A DNA stretch of 64,000 nucleotides from Mesostigma viride (taxonomy: Eukaryota > Streptophyta > Mesostigmatophyceae > Mesostigmatales > Mesostigmataceae). This document shows, in pieces, positions 52,918 through 64,000 of this stretch. The translations under genes were made by a program, and so were the position numbers. Where the stretch lies: positions 2,380,619 through 2,444,618 of the forward strand of contig RPFO01000276.1 in NCBI GenBank assembly GCA_009746045.1. Reading direction: 5' to 3'. Numbering within the stretch: position 1 is the stretch's first letter; each line of letters opens with the position of its first letter. The notes beneath the pieces were generated by a model. That model saw only the letters and a program-made list of their open reading frames with translations. It had not been told where the DNA came from and did no database searches.

Positions 52918-53735
52918 TTAGGGGAATACAGCAGCAGTAGTGTAGAATAGTTAGACAGTGGCCTTGTACATGCTCGCCTACTACAGGCACTATACCAGCT
53001 TAGGCCTAGCCTTTTTAGTCATGTACATGTGTGCCTATGATGAGCCACCCTCCAGATGATGCCTAGCTTTATTTAATTATGCAGTGCCCATGCAGGGAGT
53101 AACTCTCTGCTGAGACCCCATGCCATAGCTCTTGTATAGCCATGATGATCTTCCCCCACATGCCACGCTCCCCCTTAACTGGGCATAGCGTGATACATCA
53201 TGAGGGTGCAGGTGCCTCGAGCAAGTGTTGTTTACATCCCCACCCTTGCAGGAAGTAGCTTAGGATGTATGATAGGCCATATCAAAGAGACAACCAGCGC
53301 AGGCCAGAAATCGGGAGAATCCGGACCATGGTAGCTCGAGCCTGCCGTTATCTTTTCCGCGTTTTCGAGTCGTTCAGGATGATGAAGATGAATGGTGATG
53401 GAAATGTGTATCCTTGTGCATTGAAATTATGGCTGGCTTACGTGTGGAGCGACTAGATGACCTAGACGGTGGGGCCGGAAACAGCATGCTTGATCAGGGC
53501 GTGTGTTTCGAGCCTAACTGGCCGGGAGTGTCTAGTGGTGAGCACCATTGCTGCGATCGCTCTCCCACCATTTACGAGGAAATACCCGCAAATGGAAAAC
53601 CACTGAAAAGGTCTAGCTAGTCAGTCATCACGTTAGCCATGCCATGATTCCAAATATGCCCCCTCTCAAGGGCTATGTGCTACATAGACTCCCAACGGAG
53701 TTATGTTACAATTCAATTCAATTCAATTCAATGCG
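52918..53735 (+). repeat. Family A 3' region with shared 260-bp block and (AATTC)n tail
   Basis: The series 'agtagtgtagaatagtta', the family A body, the shared block (53288-53541, as at 38247), 'ccattgctgcgatcgctctc' and 'gctacatagactcccaacgg' ends in (AATTC)4 at about 53708-53731 rather than (AATT)n. Confidence 0.6.
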
Positions 53736-56700
53736 CGTGTAATTAATAGTTGTCTCACTTCATCTTAATGTCAATATTGGAACTTCTATAAATAGAATCA
53801 CAAGTTGGAATAGTATCACAAGCAGGCATAGTTGTCTCACTTCATAGAATCACAAGCTGGAAGGCACACCAATACTGTGTCCAATTAATGCTCCGTGACT
53901 CCCCAACGGGAGCACGAGTTTAATTTATTAATTAATAGTGCACGAACAATAACTGCTACGTTAGAGCTAGCTCTACCATCTGGTCTATAGACGACTACTC
54001 TTGTCCTTACATTAAGTTCCACTCTTGTCTTACTTCATCAAGTTCCAGAACGCCATGCCTCCAAGACTAGTTGTCTCACCTAATAATAATTAATGGAGGC
54101 CGTAATCCATGCCACTCATATGGCAGATGCCAAATGTCGTCGAATTAACGCCTCCGTGCCTACTCATCATCGTGTACATGCCAACATCGTGCCCCTCTAG
54201 GTAGTATATTCTGATCTGAGGTAGTATATGTTAAGACCAACGCATGTGGAAGCGAAGAAGAAGATAGTTCTGGCCACTGGCCAGCATGTGAGATGAGATC
54301 CCATGGTGAAGCTGGCACGTAGCCATTCCACAAGAAAAGCAGCACAGCTGGAGATGGCGCTTGTCGTCATCCCACATGACCCCTCGACCATGAGCGCCTA
54401 GTCCACACTGCGAAAACGACAAACAATCCACGAAGACATTGTTGACATCAGACATACAACCAACCTGCAGTTTAGAAGCAGAGCACACATTGGCCAAAGC
54501 ACACGTTGGCAAGAATTAATGCATTAAATTATTAATTAGCACGTAGATCATGTCACGTGGGTACCAATTCTATGTATAATTCACGCCAGTTTAGAGGCTA
54601 AAAACAGAAAGAAGAAAGTAAGTGGCCAGTGTCATGAATACTGAAGCTTTTTGATCGAGCGCTCGCCACAACCACAACTAGAGAGTCAAGCAGCAAAATA
54701 AACCACGACACAACCGCTCAAGTCTGAACAGAGTGCAAACTGTCGGATGTTGAAATAGGGTGAACAAATATCCCCGACTGGTGGGCTGTGTTTGTCCTTC
54801 ATTAAGTGAACAAACAGCAAAACAACAAACCAGCAACAAAGTAGCATATCGAATGCAAACATGGCAAACAAAATATGACAGATGTCGTGCTCATAATCAC
54901 TGAGATGCAGTAGATATTTCAAGACCTCATTCCGTGAGAAAACTATTGTTTTTGCTGCCTCGATCAGCGTCAACGCCATGCGAATCTCCAAGCCACGGCT
55001 GCGATAAAGTAAAGGAAATTTACGATGTGGGGTTGACAAGGTAGCAATACAAAATAATAAGTAGCCACAAACATACCAAAGAATAATAGAAGCCCCAGAT
55101 AAATAAGCAGAATAAAAACAGAATCCCCATATCAACCTAAAATTATTGTTAAAAAGCATCCCACACCATGTGACACACACCATGTGGGCTACGGTTAATG
55201 CTTGCTGGGGGGGAGGGGGATCATGTATTAGGGTGGTCCATCATCCCTTCCTTAGATCAGCCAAGGCTCATTGTGGCCATTTGCTTGCACCTTAACCTAC
55301 GCCTTGAGCCCACCTGACCTTACCAGCAACTTAACAGCACCTGCTATATGCGTCAGCCTACTGCTCGTTGTATTCCACCCACAGCTGGGCCCGCACCATG
55401 ATGCGGAGAGAGCACTCTGTGGCCTGCTCCCCTTCGGCAGTGAGAGAAGCTACTAAAGGCGCCCTCCCTCCTTCTCATTGTGTATAGGGGTTGAAGGTTC
55501 CTTGGTTGGTACCCACGTAGCGCAGTCTACGCGCTAATCAATTAATTAGTGAATGAATCATCCCTTCCATGAATATGTGGGGTAACCTCACATGGCATCA
55601 CAAGCTTAAAAACAATGTAAGTACGTCGCTTAGGTAATACGCAACGTGTACAAACATTCGGATCTACACCCTGACTGCTGAATAGGGTATGAAAGCTTTC
55701 CAACATGGCCACCCAACGTCACATCACTTAGATGATGAACTAGCAAACAAGAGCAGTTCCAGGCAATTTGCATGGCCATCCATTGAAAGCATGTACAATT
55801 TCACATTATACATTTGCAGCACTGTCTGTTCAATCTGCACAGCAAAAAGAGCATGCACTATTACCATGTGTCATGGTATAGCAACTTATGCACAACACAT
55901 TTGCCTTTAAACTAAATTGTAAGAAATATGCCTTGACGTTTACAAACACATACCCAAAAGGACTCTGCGTTTTTCTCATACTCCCCCCGAGTTGACTGCT
56001 TCAGCCCCGAATCCCGTATTTCCTGGGCACGCTCCCTGTCAGTAGCATTGGGCCCCCGCGGGGGGCAATGTGGGACGGTTCCAGCGTGTTTGGACATGGC
56101 GCGACACTGGCAGGGATCAGGTCAGATAGATGGAGAAGGTGGGCGCACATGAAATATATCATATGGCGTTTTATGCTATCCATTTGCGCATATGATGAAA
56201 ACTGCAGGGCTCCCAGCCTTGTGGCAAGCAATTCACGTAGTGCACTAGTGCAAACCCGAGTTCTAGAAGTTAACACAGAAGGGCCGGGGAGAAAACTGCA
56301 GGCATTCCCATTCCGCCGGGTCTTCAATTAAATAGACACCCTACAAGAGCAAACGCAGCTTACCTAAGCCTTAACCGCAGCCGCGCAACGCCCTTACGGA
56401 CACAGTAAGACGACTGGGCTGTAAAAGCCGGCAGTACAGAGAGGCGCATGATCCAACCGTGCTGTAGACGTTGAGAGTGCATACCCTGCATACGACTTGA
56501 GCAGCCTTGCCGGCATCTCCTACATTCTTATTCGTCCGACACTGCATTATTGTTCACATCCTCCATTCTTGTATATTCACCGTCTGCCTGGCTGGCCAAA
56601 AAAGAGCATTTGACACACTGGTGCTGCTGTATAAAGCATTGAAATTCGTGCTTCCGGCAAGCTTCGGGTGTGCTGTTTGCCCGAAGACTCAGCATGATGG

Positions 56701-57407
56701 TTACGTTACGTCTCGGCAGCGCTGCCCTGGCTGCCTGGCCAAGCCACGTCCTCTGCGCCCCTGTTTCAGGTTTTGCCCTGGCCGAGCCCCGTCGTCGCAG
56801 CCCCGTTTTGGGTTTCGGGAGCGTCCTCCGGGCCCCGTTCCCGGGTTTTTCCCCGTCGTCCCCGCCCGGTTTTGGGTTTCGGGCCGGCGGGCCGCCAGGC
56901 CCGTGGGCTGGAGGACGGGGAGGACGGGGGGGCCGGGCGGACGCGCGGCCCCCCCCCCCCCGTCCTCTCAGCAGGAAACCCCAGTTGGCGGTCTGGTACA
57001 GGTGTAACTGGTGCGGGTGACAGATGCGAACTTACTGCGCATGGCCACTTGCGCATGGCCAATGCACCGACAACAGGCTCCACCTATGGCGGACTAGGTC
57101 TTACAGGGCACTGGTGTTGCCGGTGAGCAAGGTATTTATCCCCTACCGCAGTGCATAAAACGCAGTGCTGGTTTAGCTGTGGCTACGCAGAGCCACCGCG
57201 GTACTTCCTGCCCTCCATCGGCGGCTGTCAAATATTTCCGCTGGTTGCTTTAATTTGGGCTTAAACCGCCGGTAGTGGCGTGACGTATTTCTGCGATGCA
57301 GTTCAGCTAAGGGCTTTCGAGTGAAGCGGAGTGCCACCCGTCCAGGTCGCGAGTAAATGCTGGAAAGCACTATGTACAACAAACGCTAAGAAAATTATAA
57401 GCAGGAA
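53736..57407. other. Intergenic, repeat remnants, no gene recognised
   Basis: 'agttgtctcactt' motifs near 53749 and 53827 and a short family B tail at about 53886-53938 are present at the left. The 165-codon minus-strand frame at 55183-54686 is AT-driven and has no family features. Near 56790-56885 the phrase 'ccgttttgggtttcggg' is repeated. The last few hundred bases should contain the uS5m promoter. Confidence 0.4.
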
Positions 57408-60400
57408 ATGGCGTGCGCATCTGGTGTAGCGACCCGACTTAGAAACCCATTGAGCGCGTTCCTCCGGCGTGCTCAAGTAGCACCGTGGTTACCCCACCGG
57501 GCAGGCAAGGATGCAAGCGTCTTTACCGGCGTAAGAGGAGCTTTGGGATTTTTGGCAACTTGCGACTACAGCCAAAAAGCAGCACACGCTGGCCCTTTAT
57601 TTAGGGGCCCCAGCGCAGGTATGCGCTTCAGTCTGGTTCGCTGTAGTACCTTGTGTAGCGATGTCTGCAGCTTTAGAAGCCTTCCTTTCCGTCCCCCCCC
57701 CCCCCTTTCAAGCCCCCTACACCATTCCCATTCGTCCAACCTCCCTTTTCGTCCCGCCACCGGCTCTTCCCTCTTGCATCGGTAGTACTATCCAGAGTTT
57801 GTTGGCAGGAATCATAGGCACCGTCCTGTAAATGGAGTGTTCCCATGGCACTGAGCCCTTGGCATATGTGCACTGCTGAACGTGCCTTGCCGTCTCTAAT
57901 GGGCAGCCTTGTGGGCAGTCAGAGTATACTACGTCAGAGTAAACACGCCGAGTTTACATTAAGAACGAGCCCGTTCCTGCCATCGTTTGTGTTTAAATGT
58001 ATTGTTTACTAATGCAATTGCTCGGGAAGAAACAGCCACGCGCTGTCATGTGCAGCTGCTCCCGTTCCTTGAGTCTGACCACCCCATCCGCCCACGTTGC
58101 CTGGTCCCACATTCTGTACATGTGTGTGGCATGGTGGACTTGTGTGTGGCATGGTGGACATGTGTGTGGCATGGTGGACATGTGTGTGGCATGGTGGACA
58201 TGTGTGTGTGGCATGGTGGACATATGTGTGGCATGGTGGACATGTGTGTGACATGATGGGCATGTGTGTTGCGTGGTGGACATGTGTGTGGCATGGTGGA
58301 CATGTCACATGCCCATGTCCAGGCTTCCATGTGCTGGCGAGTGCGCGGGGCGATTACAGTCGGGATGCGGGCATCGACCAGGGTTTGTCTGCCAGCAGTG
58401 GGAAAGGGGCCAATGTGGCTGGGTTGCAAGGGTCAACGCCTGGGCGGTACGCCCCCGGCAGCAAACCTGCCCCAGTGACAGATGGCAGCAGTGACGAGGA
58501 CAAGGAGGACGAGCGTGTGGTTGCTTCGGATGATGACGATGACGACGACGACGATGATGATGATGATATCGATGACGATGAGGAGGGCAAGGAGTGGGAC
58601 GGTGATGATGATGGCGATGACGATGACGATGACAATGTGGATGAGGAGGATTGGGCGACCGTTGAGGCGAGGGAGGCGGAGGCACGGGACGAGGCGCGCG
58701 CGGCTGAGGAGCGGGACAACGCAGAGGTGGGTGGGTGCAACACATATGGAGGTGGGTGGCTTGACAACGCAGAGGTGGGTGCTAGAGCCTGCGTGGCCGG
58801 GACAATGCCGGGGGTGCGTGCGTGGTTGATGACTAGGTGGGTGCGAGCACGTTATGGTGGGGGGGCAACATTTTCTTATGGAGTGAGTGGCTGCGCAACA
58901 TGGGGTGGGTGGGTGGGTGTTAAGGCCGGAGCGGCACGCGATAAATGGGGGCAAAAATTGTGTTGGGCTGCAAACGATGATTGGTGATGACGGGGGGACT
59001 TCTGGCGTTGGATCGTGGCCGCGCCTTGTTGACCTGCTTGCAGTCTGTGCGAGCAACGCGAGCATGGTACTCGTGGGCTGGATGCAGGGTGTCTATTTAG
59101 GCAAGCGCGCCCTGGCCAACCTATCGGCATGGGTTATTGGACACACGGGGGCTCAAGGGCATCAGCACACCAAGGTGTGAGTGCGTCAGACAAGGGGACA
59201 TCAAAACTACGCCGGCTGTTTCCCGGCACTGGCCGTCTACCGCCTCAAGGTAGACCGGCATGGGGATGGACACGCAAGCTGGGCATGTTGCACCACTCCC
59301 CCACCACCACGGGCACATCATTTACGATTGACAGCACATGGTGTTTGGCCCATGATGAATGTAAAGTCAGGCCGGGCATATGTTGCGCATGTATCTGCGT
59401 CAGCTGGTACCCACGCACCGACTCACCCACCCACCCACCCACTCACTCTCCCTCCCTCCCTCCCTCCCTCCTCCCTCCTCCCCCCTCCCCACGGCCTCCC
59501 TGGCCGCCCTCTGTCCACATTCCCCCCTCCCTTTTCACTCTCGCCCCCCCCCCAACTTCCCCCCCCTGCCAGGTGGCGCGCGTGTGGCGCAAGCACGCAG
59601 AGGCCCTCCGCAAGCGGGAGGAGCTCCAGCGTGAGTGGCTCGGGTACTTGGACGGCTACGAGGTTACGCGGAAGCGCAAGGGGGAGACGGCGCCCAAGTT
59701 TGAGTTCATGTCGCCGACAGAAAAAGCGGAGAAGGGGGTGAGAGGCATGCGAAGATGACGGTGCAGCATTCGGGGGGGGGGGCGGAGTGGTGGGGACGAT
59801 GCTGCACTGTTTGGGGGTGGTGGGGATGGGGGTGGGGAGGGAGTGTGCATCGTTTGGTGACGGGCAAGGGGATGAGGTTGCGTTGTTTGGTGGAAGGAGA
59901 GGACGGGGGAGGGTGCATAGTTTGGTGGGGGGATGACTGTCATGTGTGCTGGAACGAGGCCGCACGCATGTGCCAACCAGCCACCACCACCCGTCATGTG
60001 CTGGCATGCTTTTGCCCCTACTGCCCCACACGTGACTTGCCCCCACATGCCCCTCCTTGATTTTTTTGAATGAAATATTGTTGAATGTTTGGGATCCTTC
60101 CCCCATCCTTGCAATTCTTGGGGGTTGTTCTTGGGTTTGCTGCGTTTGGTCTGACCAGTCCCATGCCCTCTGCTCCGCCCCTGCGTGCACACTCGGTACC
60201 TTGTCCCACTCTTTGCCCTTTCGGCGCCCCATGTTGCCCCCTTGCATGCCCCTATGACCCCTGCGTGACGGCAGCTCTTCCACGCCAGCATCGTCTATGT
60301 CAACCGCAGCACCAAGGTCATCAAGGTGAGGGAAGCAGATCGCGTATTTGCACTGATACTTTGGTGTATTTGCGGCACTACGGTCATCGAGATGGGTGCA

Positions 60401-63400
60401 GGATTAACGCAGGCCCAAGGTCATACAGATAAGAGCAACATGCTGGGGACGCTCCAGGTGGCCCCAGGTTAAGTGCATCGATAATGGATTTTCTGGGTGA
60501 CCATTGCGAGGGGACCGCTAACTGCCTGCTCCCAGGCATGTTTTGCTGTCCCTGCTGGCAAGCAACCATGGACCCGCTGCCATTTTTAAATATCCCTACC
60601 ATTTCGCTCCCTGTAATCTGTGCGCATGAAAGGCCAGCGTGCCTTACTGTTGATGTTAGCGCACCGAGTTCCTGCATTTGAGTCCTAGTAGTCATCCTGC
60701 AACAGGTGGCGAGCACCACTGGCATGTGCTGCCCGCACGCTGCCGCTCTGTTCATGGGTGCATGGGGCGCCTTCCCCTGGCTCCCCTGGCGGCATCAAGC
60801 TGCGCTTTTTCCTGCTATCCCCTGCACTGTCACTTGCCAAGTCCTTTGCGACGTAGCGGGCATAGGCGAGCTGTTGCATGGCCCGTTAGGGTGTCGTGCG
60901 AGCGCCTGGTCGTGGGTCATTGCATATCAAGGAGAATATACCTGCTGTTGTGGGTCGTGCATAAACCCATACCTACTCCGCCAAGCGCACACACGGGTGG
61001 AATTGGGCCACACCCGTTCTGTGTGGGGTGCAGGCCCTGCATGAAGCCACCCCATGGCATCCATCCGCCCCAGACCACCCGTGGTTGTCCGGTCGGCACA
61101 ATCAACCCCTGCCCACCGATGCCTCGGTATGCCGGTTTCGCATATCGTTGCAGTCCTTTTTTCTGGAACCCATCACCAGCTAATGCGTGCCTACCGGCTC
61201 CCTGTTTGTGTCATCGGCGTGGCTGGCCCTTCCTCGGTGGCGCTTCCCTCTGCCCCCATCACACCTGCCCCCACCGTACCCGCCCCACCGTACCTGCCCC
61301 CATCATCCCTCCCCCCATCATCCCTGCCCCATCATCCCTGCCCCATCTCCTCTGTGCCCACCAGTCCGGAAAGACCAACAGCTACCGCGCGATGGTCGTG
61401 GTGGGCAACAAGGCAGGCCTGTTGGGCTACTCGACCGGCAAGGCCAAGGAGCCGCAGGCAGCCATTGAGCGGGTACGTGGCGAAAGAATTAATTGTTGCA
61501 CGTGGTGCTGGCAAATGAGTTTTTTTTGTGCGTGGTGCTGGTGCGATGTTTATCGTTTGGCACTGTGCAGGCAGATGCGATGCTGGCAAATGCCGCAGCC
61601 ACAAGACCGTGATGCTGAGTAATGGGGTGGAAGGGGCGGACGGGGCACAAGTGGGCATGATGGGGTGGTATTCAGCGCGTCCTCTGTACTCTCTGTTGTG
61701 CAGATATTGCATATGGATAGTACAGTTTAAAATTGGATGGATCATGCCCACTGGATGCATGGCTAGCCTGAGTTGGGAGTTGGCCGGCGGGCGCCAACGT
61801 CTGTGTGTGTACACTGCCCAGGCGTGATTCGCTTCCCTCTGGTCTGTGTGGGTTTGCCTCATTGCATGAAGGTCCGGTGTGGGTTGCGCTCTTGTGCTGC
61901 CTGCCCCATTGTTTCCTCTGCCTACCCTTTGGCTGCTTACTTTTTGTTCTGCCTACGGCTCGGCCTACCGCTTGCCTCTGCCTACCGCGTGGCTCGTTAT
62001 CTGCGCACCGTTTACGGTGCTCCTGCGCCCCCCCCCCCTCCTCCCCCCCCCCCCCCCCCCCCCCCCGCTGCCAGGCGTACCTCCACGCGGTGAACAGCGT
62101 CAACTTCTACAACCGGTTTGAGCGCCACACGCTGCCCCGACAGGTGGAGGCCTCCTTTGTGCGCACAAAGGTGGGTGGGACGGGGTATTACTAGTAATGA
62201 CGGTGATGCTACGGAAAAAGTTACAAACGACGCTGAAATAACATTCGAAGCACTATGGCTCATTTTGCGATTGGGCGGCCTCATGCCTGAGGTAGACCAC
62301 GTGCCCCGTCATGGGCGGCAGGCAACATCCAATGCGGGCGGCATCCAGAAATGCGGCTGAGCGCGTATGCTGTTGTTTGTGCCTTTCCCCTTGGTGCATA
62401 AATGCCAGCCGCTACTACCGAGCCGGTACGTACACGCGCCTCCGATGCAAAGTGTTGCCTGTTTCGAGAATTGAGGGGATAGGTATAAAGAGGGCACTTT
62501 TGATCATTTCGCGTGGGAACGGGGGCAGTTGGGGAGAGTATGAAGGCGAGTGCACTCTCTACGGGCGTATATTTTTAGGATGCAATCTTGATGTTGCGAT
62601 GCAACATACAGTCATGCGCAAGCTCGCTGCTCCCCGCAGATGTGACCTTGCCACGCGGCTACAATATCCTGTGTGTTGGTGTGCCGGACGTCTGCTTGCA
62701 TCCCCAGGGCTAGGTGGGTCCCTGCGTTGATGCTACAAGCACCGATGAGACTTGCATCCGTCACGTGGTGAACAATCATGGTCCCCCACTGCCATGTCTC
62801 TTCCCCTGCTGCCACCTGGCAGGTGCTGCTGAAGCCGATGCCCCACGGCAGCGGTGTGCGCGCGTGCCGCATCATTGATGACATCATGCGCCTGCTGGGT
62901 GTGGAGGACCTCACCACTAAGGTACAACTGACCTGAGGGCAAAGGTGCAGGTGGTGGCGCACCAGATTCTGACATGGGTGGCTGGTCCTTGTTCTGCTGA
63001 CTAAACCATAAATGATGCCGGCCGCGCACCACAATATCCATTAGAACTATCTGCTGATTCGCCAATCTGCTGCCCCCTTCTCTTCTGTCTTTCGCCTTTG
63101 TTAGGTCTACAAGTTCATCCCCTTGGGTGGGTTCCCAGTTGAGGAGATGTGCAACTCCCTTGGTGGTGTGCGCGGGGACCTTTCCTATCGACCCACTTGA
63201 CTAGCATTCCCGACGCGCATGCCAAGCTGCCAGCTGCTTGGTGGCGATAGGTTAACAGAGAATCAACTGATGCATCACAGGGGAGGGGATTCTTCTGTGT
63301 TTGTCGTCGTGTGAGACAGGGTCAGGGAAGCAAAAATTTTCTTTCGTTGCGAGGCGGTTGGCGCTCTGTTTTTTCATGTTAGATGAAAAACTTTTCGTGA

Positions 63401-63606
63401 TGTGGGCGGTTTCAATACATCTCAACCTTTCCGCCACTATGTCGGGTCTTCTAATACTGCTATGCCCTTTCCATGCACTTATATCCCCCCTTTCCCTGAC
63501 TTAAATCCCCATTTTCCCTGACTTATATCCGCATTTACCCTTACAGGTGATCGGCTCCAAGAACCCTTTCAACATCGTCCGCGCGACCTTCAAGGCGCTC
63601 GACAAG
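57408..63606 (+). CDS. Mitochondrial small-subunit ribosomal protein uS5m (3' end outside the window)
   Basis: uS5 lies at the decoding side of the small ribosomal subunit near the mRNA entry. Exons: 57408-57618, 58323-58726, 59573-59737, 60275-60325, 61365-61472, 62075-62170, 62823-62921 and 63547-63606, all phases agreeing; the gene continues past 64000. Exon 1 ('MACASGVATRLRNPLSAFLR...') is a basic mitochondrial presequence. Exon 2 is an extension with about 65 mostly acidic residues. Exon 3 is a charged helix ('VWRKHAEALRKREELQREW'). The S5 N-terminal RNA-binding domain follows: 'SIVYVNRSTKVIK' joined to 'YRAMVVVGNKAGLLGYSTGK' and 'AKEPQAAIER'. The C-terminal fold has 'VLLKPMPHGSGVRACRIID', 'IMRLLGVEDLTTK' and 'GSKNPFNIVRATFKALDK'. 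Exons 4-8 are certain; exons 1-3 rest on phase and character. Confidence 0.85.
58119..58310 (+). repeat. 18-bp minisatellite in uS5m intron 1
   Basis: About ten copies of 'tgtgtggcatggtggaca' with small variants end just upstream of the acceptor at 58321. Because 18 is divisible by three, the reading frame stays open through the array into exon 2. Without a presequence on the array side, splicing from 57618 is the better model. Confidence 0.9.
58707..58780 (+). repeat. Duplicated exon 2 donor of uS5m
   Basis: 'gacaacgcagaggtgggtg' occurs at the donor (exon end 58726) and again 48 bp on (exon end 58774). The extra 48 bases contain no stop in frame, so both donors would give a continuous protein differing by 16 residues. 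Confidence 0.8.
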
Positions 63607-63945
63607 GTAGGCAATGATGCCTTGGTTTTGCACGTGGTTCAAGTTGTGCCATGCGCGCTGTACTTGGGGATCTGCTCCCCCTTGCTGTGCGGCCTGTCGG
63701 CTGCTTGGCTTCCATTCTGTTTGCAATCTAGGCTTTTTCGACTTGGATTTTAAGGGGGTTGCCAGTGGGGTGTATTTTTAAGCGGGTTGCCAGGGTGTTG
63801 CAAGGGATTGCAGTTACCCAATGTAGTAAGCATTCTGATCACCGTTTTGGATTGAACCTGTCCCGATTCGGCTTGGGTTCTGCTCACTTTATTGTTAGTC
63901 GACTCATGCATATCAATGAGACAACTAGCATACATGCATATGGCT

Positions 63946-64000
63946 GGCGGGCGGGCGGGCGGGCGGGTGGGCGGGCGGGCGGGCGGGCGGGCGGGCGGGC
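63946..64000 (+). repeat. (GGCG)n simple repeat at the window edge
   Basis: 'ggctggcgggcgggcggg' and further GGGC units run to the last base, with one 'gggtgggc' variant. The array probably continues beyond the window. Confidence 0.85.

Noticed and set aside
54686-55183. 165-codon minus-strand frame with hydrophobic segments
   Set aside because: AT-rich chance frame; no recognisable motif, no splice-consistent partners.
58097-58987. 296-codon frame treated as one protein with a WHGGHVCGM repeat
   Set aside because: The repeat is an 18-bp minisatellite lying in an intron, and the frame runs past the exon 2 donor at 58727. Splicing from 57408-57618 into 58323 gives a proper presequence and phase.
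61565-61613. Possible extra uS5m exon 'ADAMLANAAATRP'
   Set aside because: It has an acceptor-like CAG and fits after 'AIER' in character, but the next exon (62075) already continues 'AIER' in phase as in other S5 proteins, and the piece runs into a stop without a clear donor.
63105-63200. Possible uS5m exon 'VYKFIPLGG...'
   Set aside because: Good acceptor, but the S5 fold needs 'GSKNP' directly after the preceding exon, which 63547 provides; this piece ends in a stop.

Overview
The window looks like nuclear DNA of a photosynthetic eukaryote, most likely a green alga. Reasons: protein genes are split by many GT-AG introns with GC-rich exons, the standard code is used, one gene encodes a family I pyrophosphatase with a plastid-type leader, and the cysteine desulfurase reads closest to plant mitochondrial NFS1 in the family features I can recall. 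The assignment to green algae is inference; no species is claimed.

Five genes are well supported. (1) Branched-chain 2-oxoacid dehydrogenase E1 alpha (+, ten exons at 4313-12776, with a possible targeting-peptide exon at 2692-3039). (2) Mitochondrial cysteine desulfurase NFS1 (-, fourteen exons, 29662 down to 17727), assembled with every splice phase agreeing. (3) A plastid-type soluble inorganic pyrophosphatase (+, 30514-31410, no introns), divergent from NFS1 across about 850 bp. (4) A RINT1/TIP20 (plant MAG2) type ER tethering protein (-, 49423-46691, no introns). (5) Mitochondrial ribosomal protein uS5m (+, from 57408, running off the right end), with a presequence exon and a very acidic N-terminal extension. 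There is no operon logic; three of the five products are mitochondrial.

The space between genes is mostly transposable-element debris. Two LINE-type ORF1 families (A and B) recur as damaged copies in which the ORF1 stop is followed only by a short family-specific 3' region and an (AATT)n tail, with no ORF2. A separate LINE reverse-transcriptase fragment lies at 16.5-17.1 kb, and zinc-finger plus restriction-like-endonuclease retroelement pieces lie at 39.0-41.4 kb. A piggyBac-like DNA transposon with recognisable TTAA-flanked ends fills 31726-36140; its transposase is broken and carries a 1-kb GGA repeat. A related short non-autonomous end pair is at about 44.1-44.4 kb. tRNA-like SINE pieces, a 99-bp foldback element and two inverted duplications of LINE 3' ends are also present.

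The introns are unusually rich in tandem arrays: 6, 9, 11, 18, 23, 35 and 57 bp units plus a long pyrimidine tract. At three splice junctions the exon edge has been recopied into the neighbouring intron, which creates extra candidate splice sites. I regard this pattern, the ORF1-only LINE families and the piggyBac element with its expanded acidic repeat as the most interesting parts of the window.
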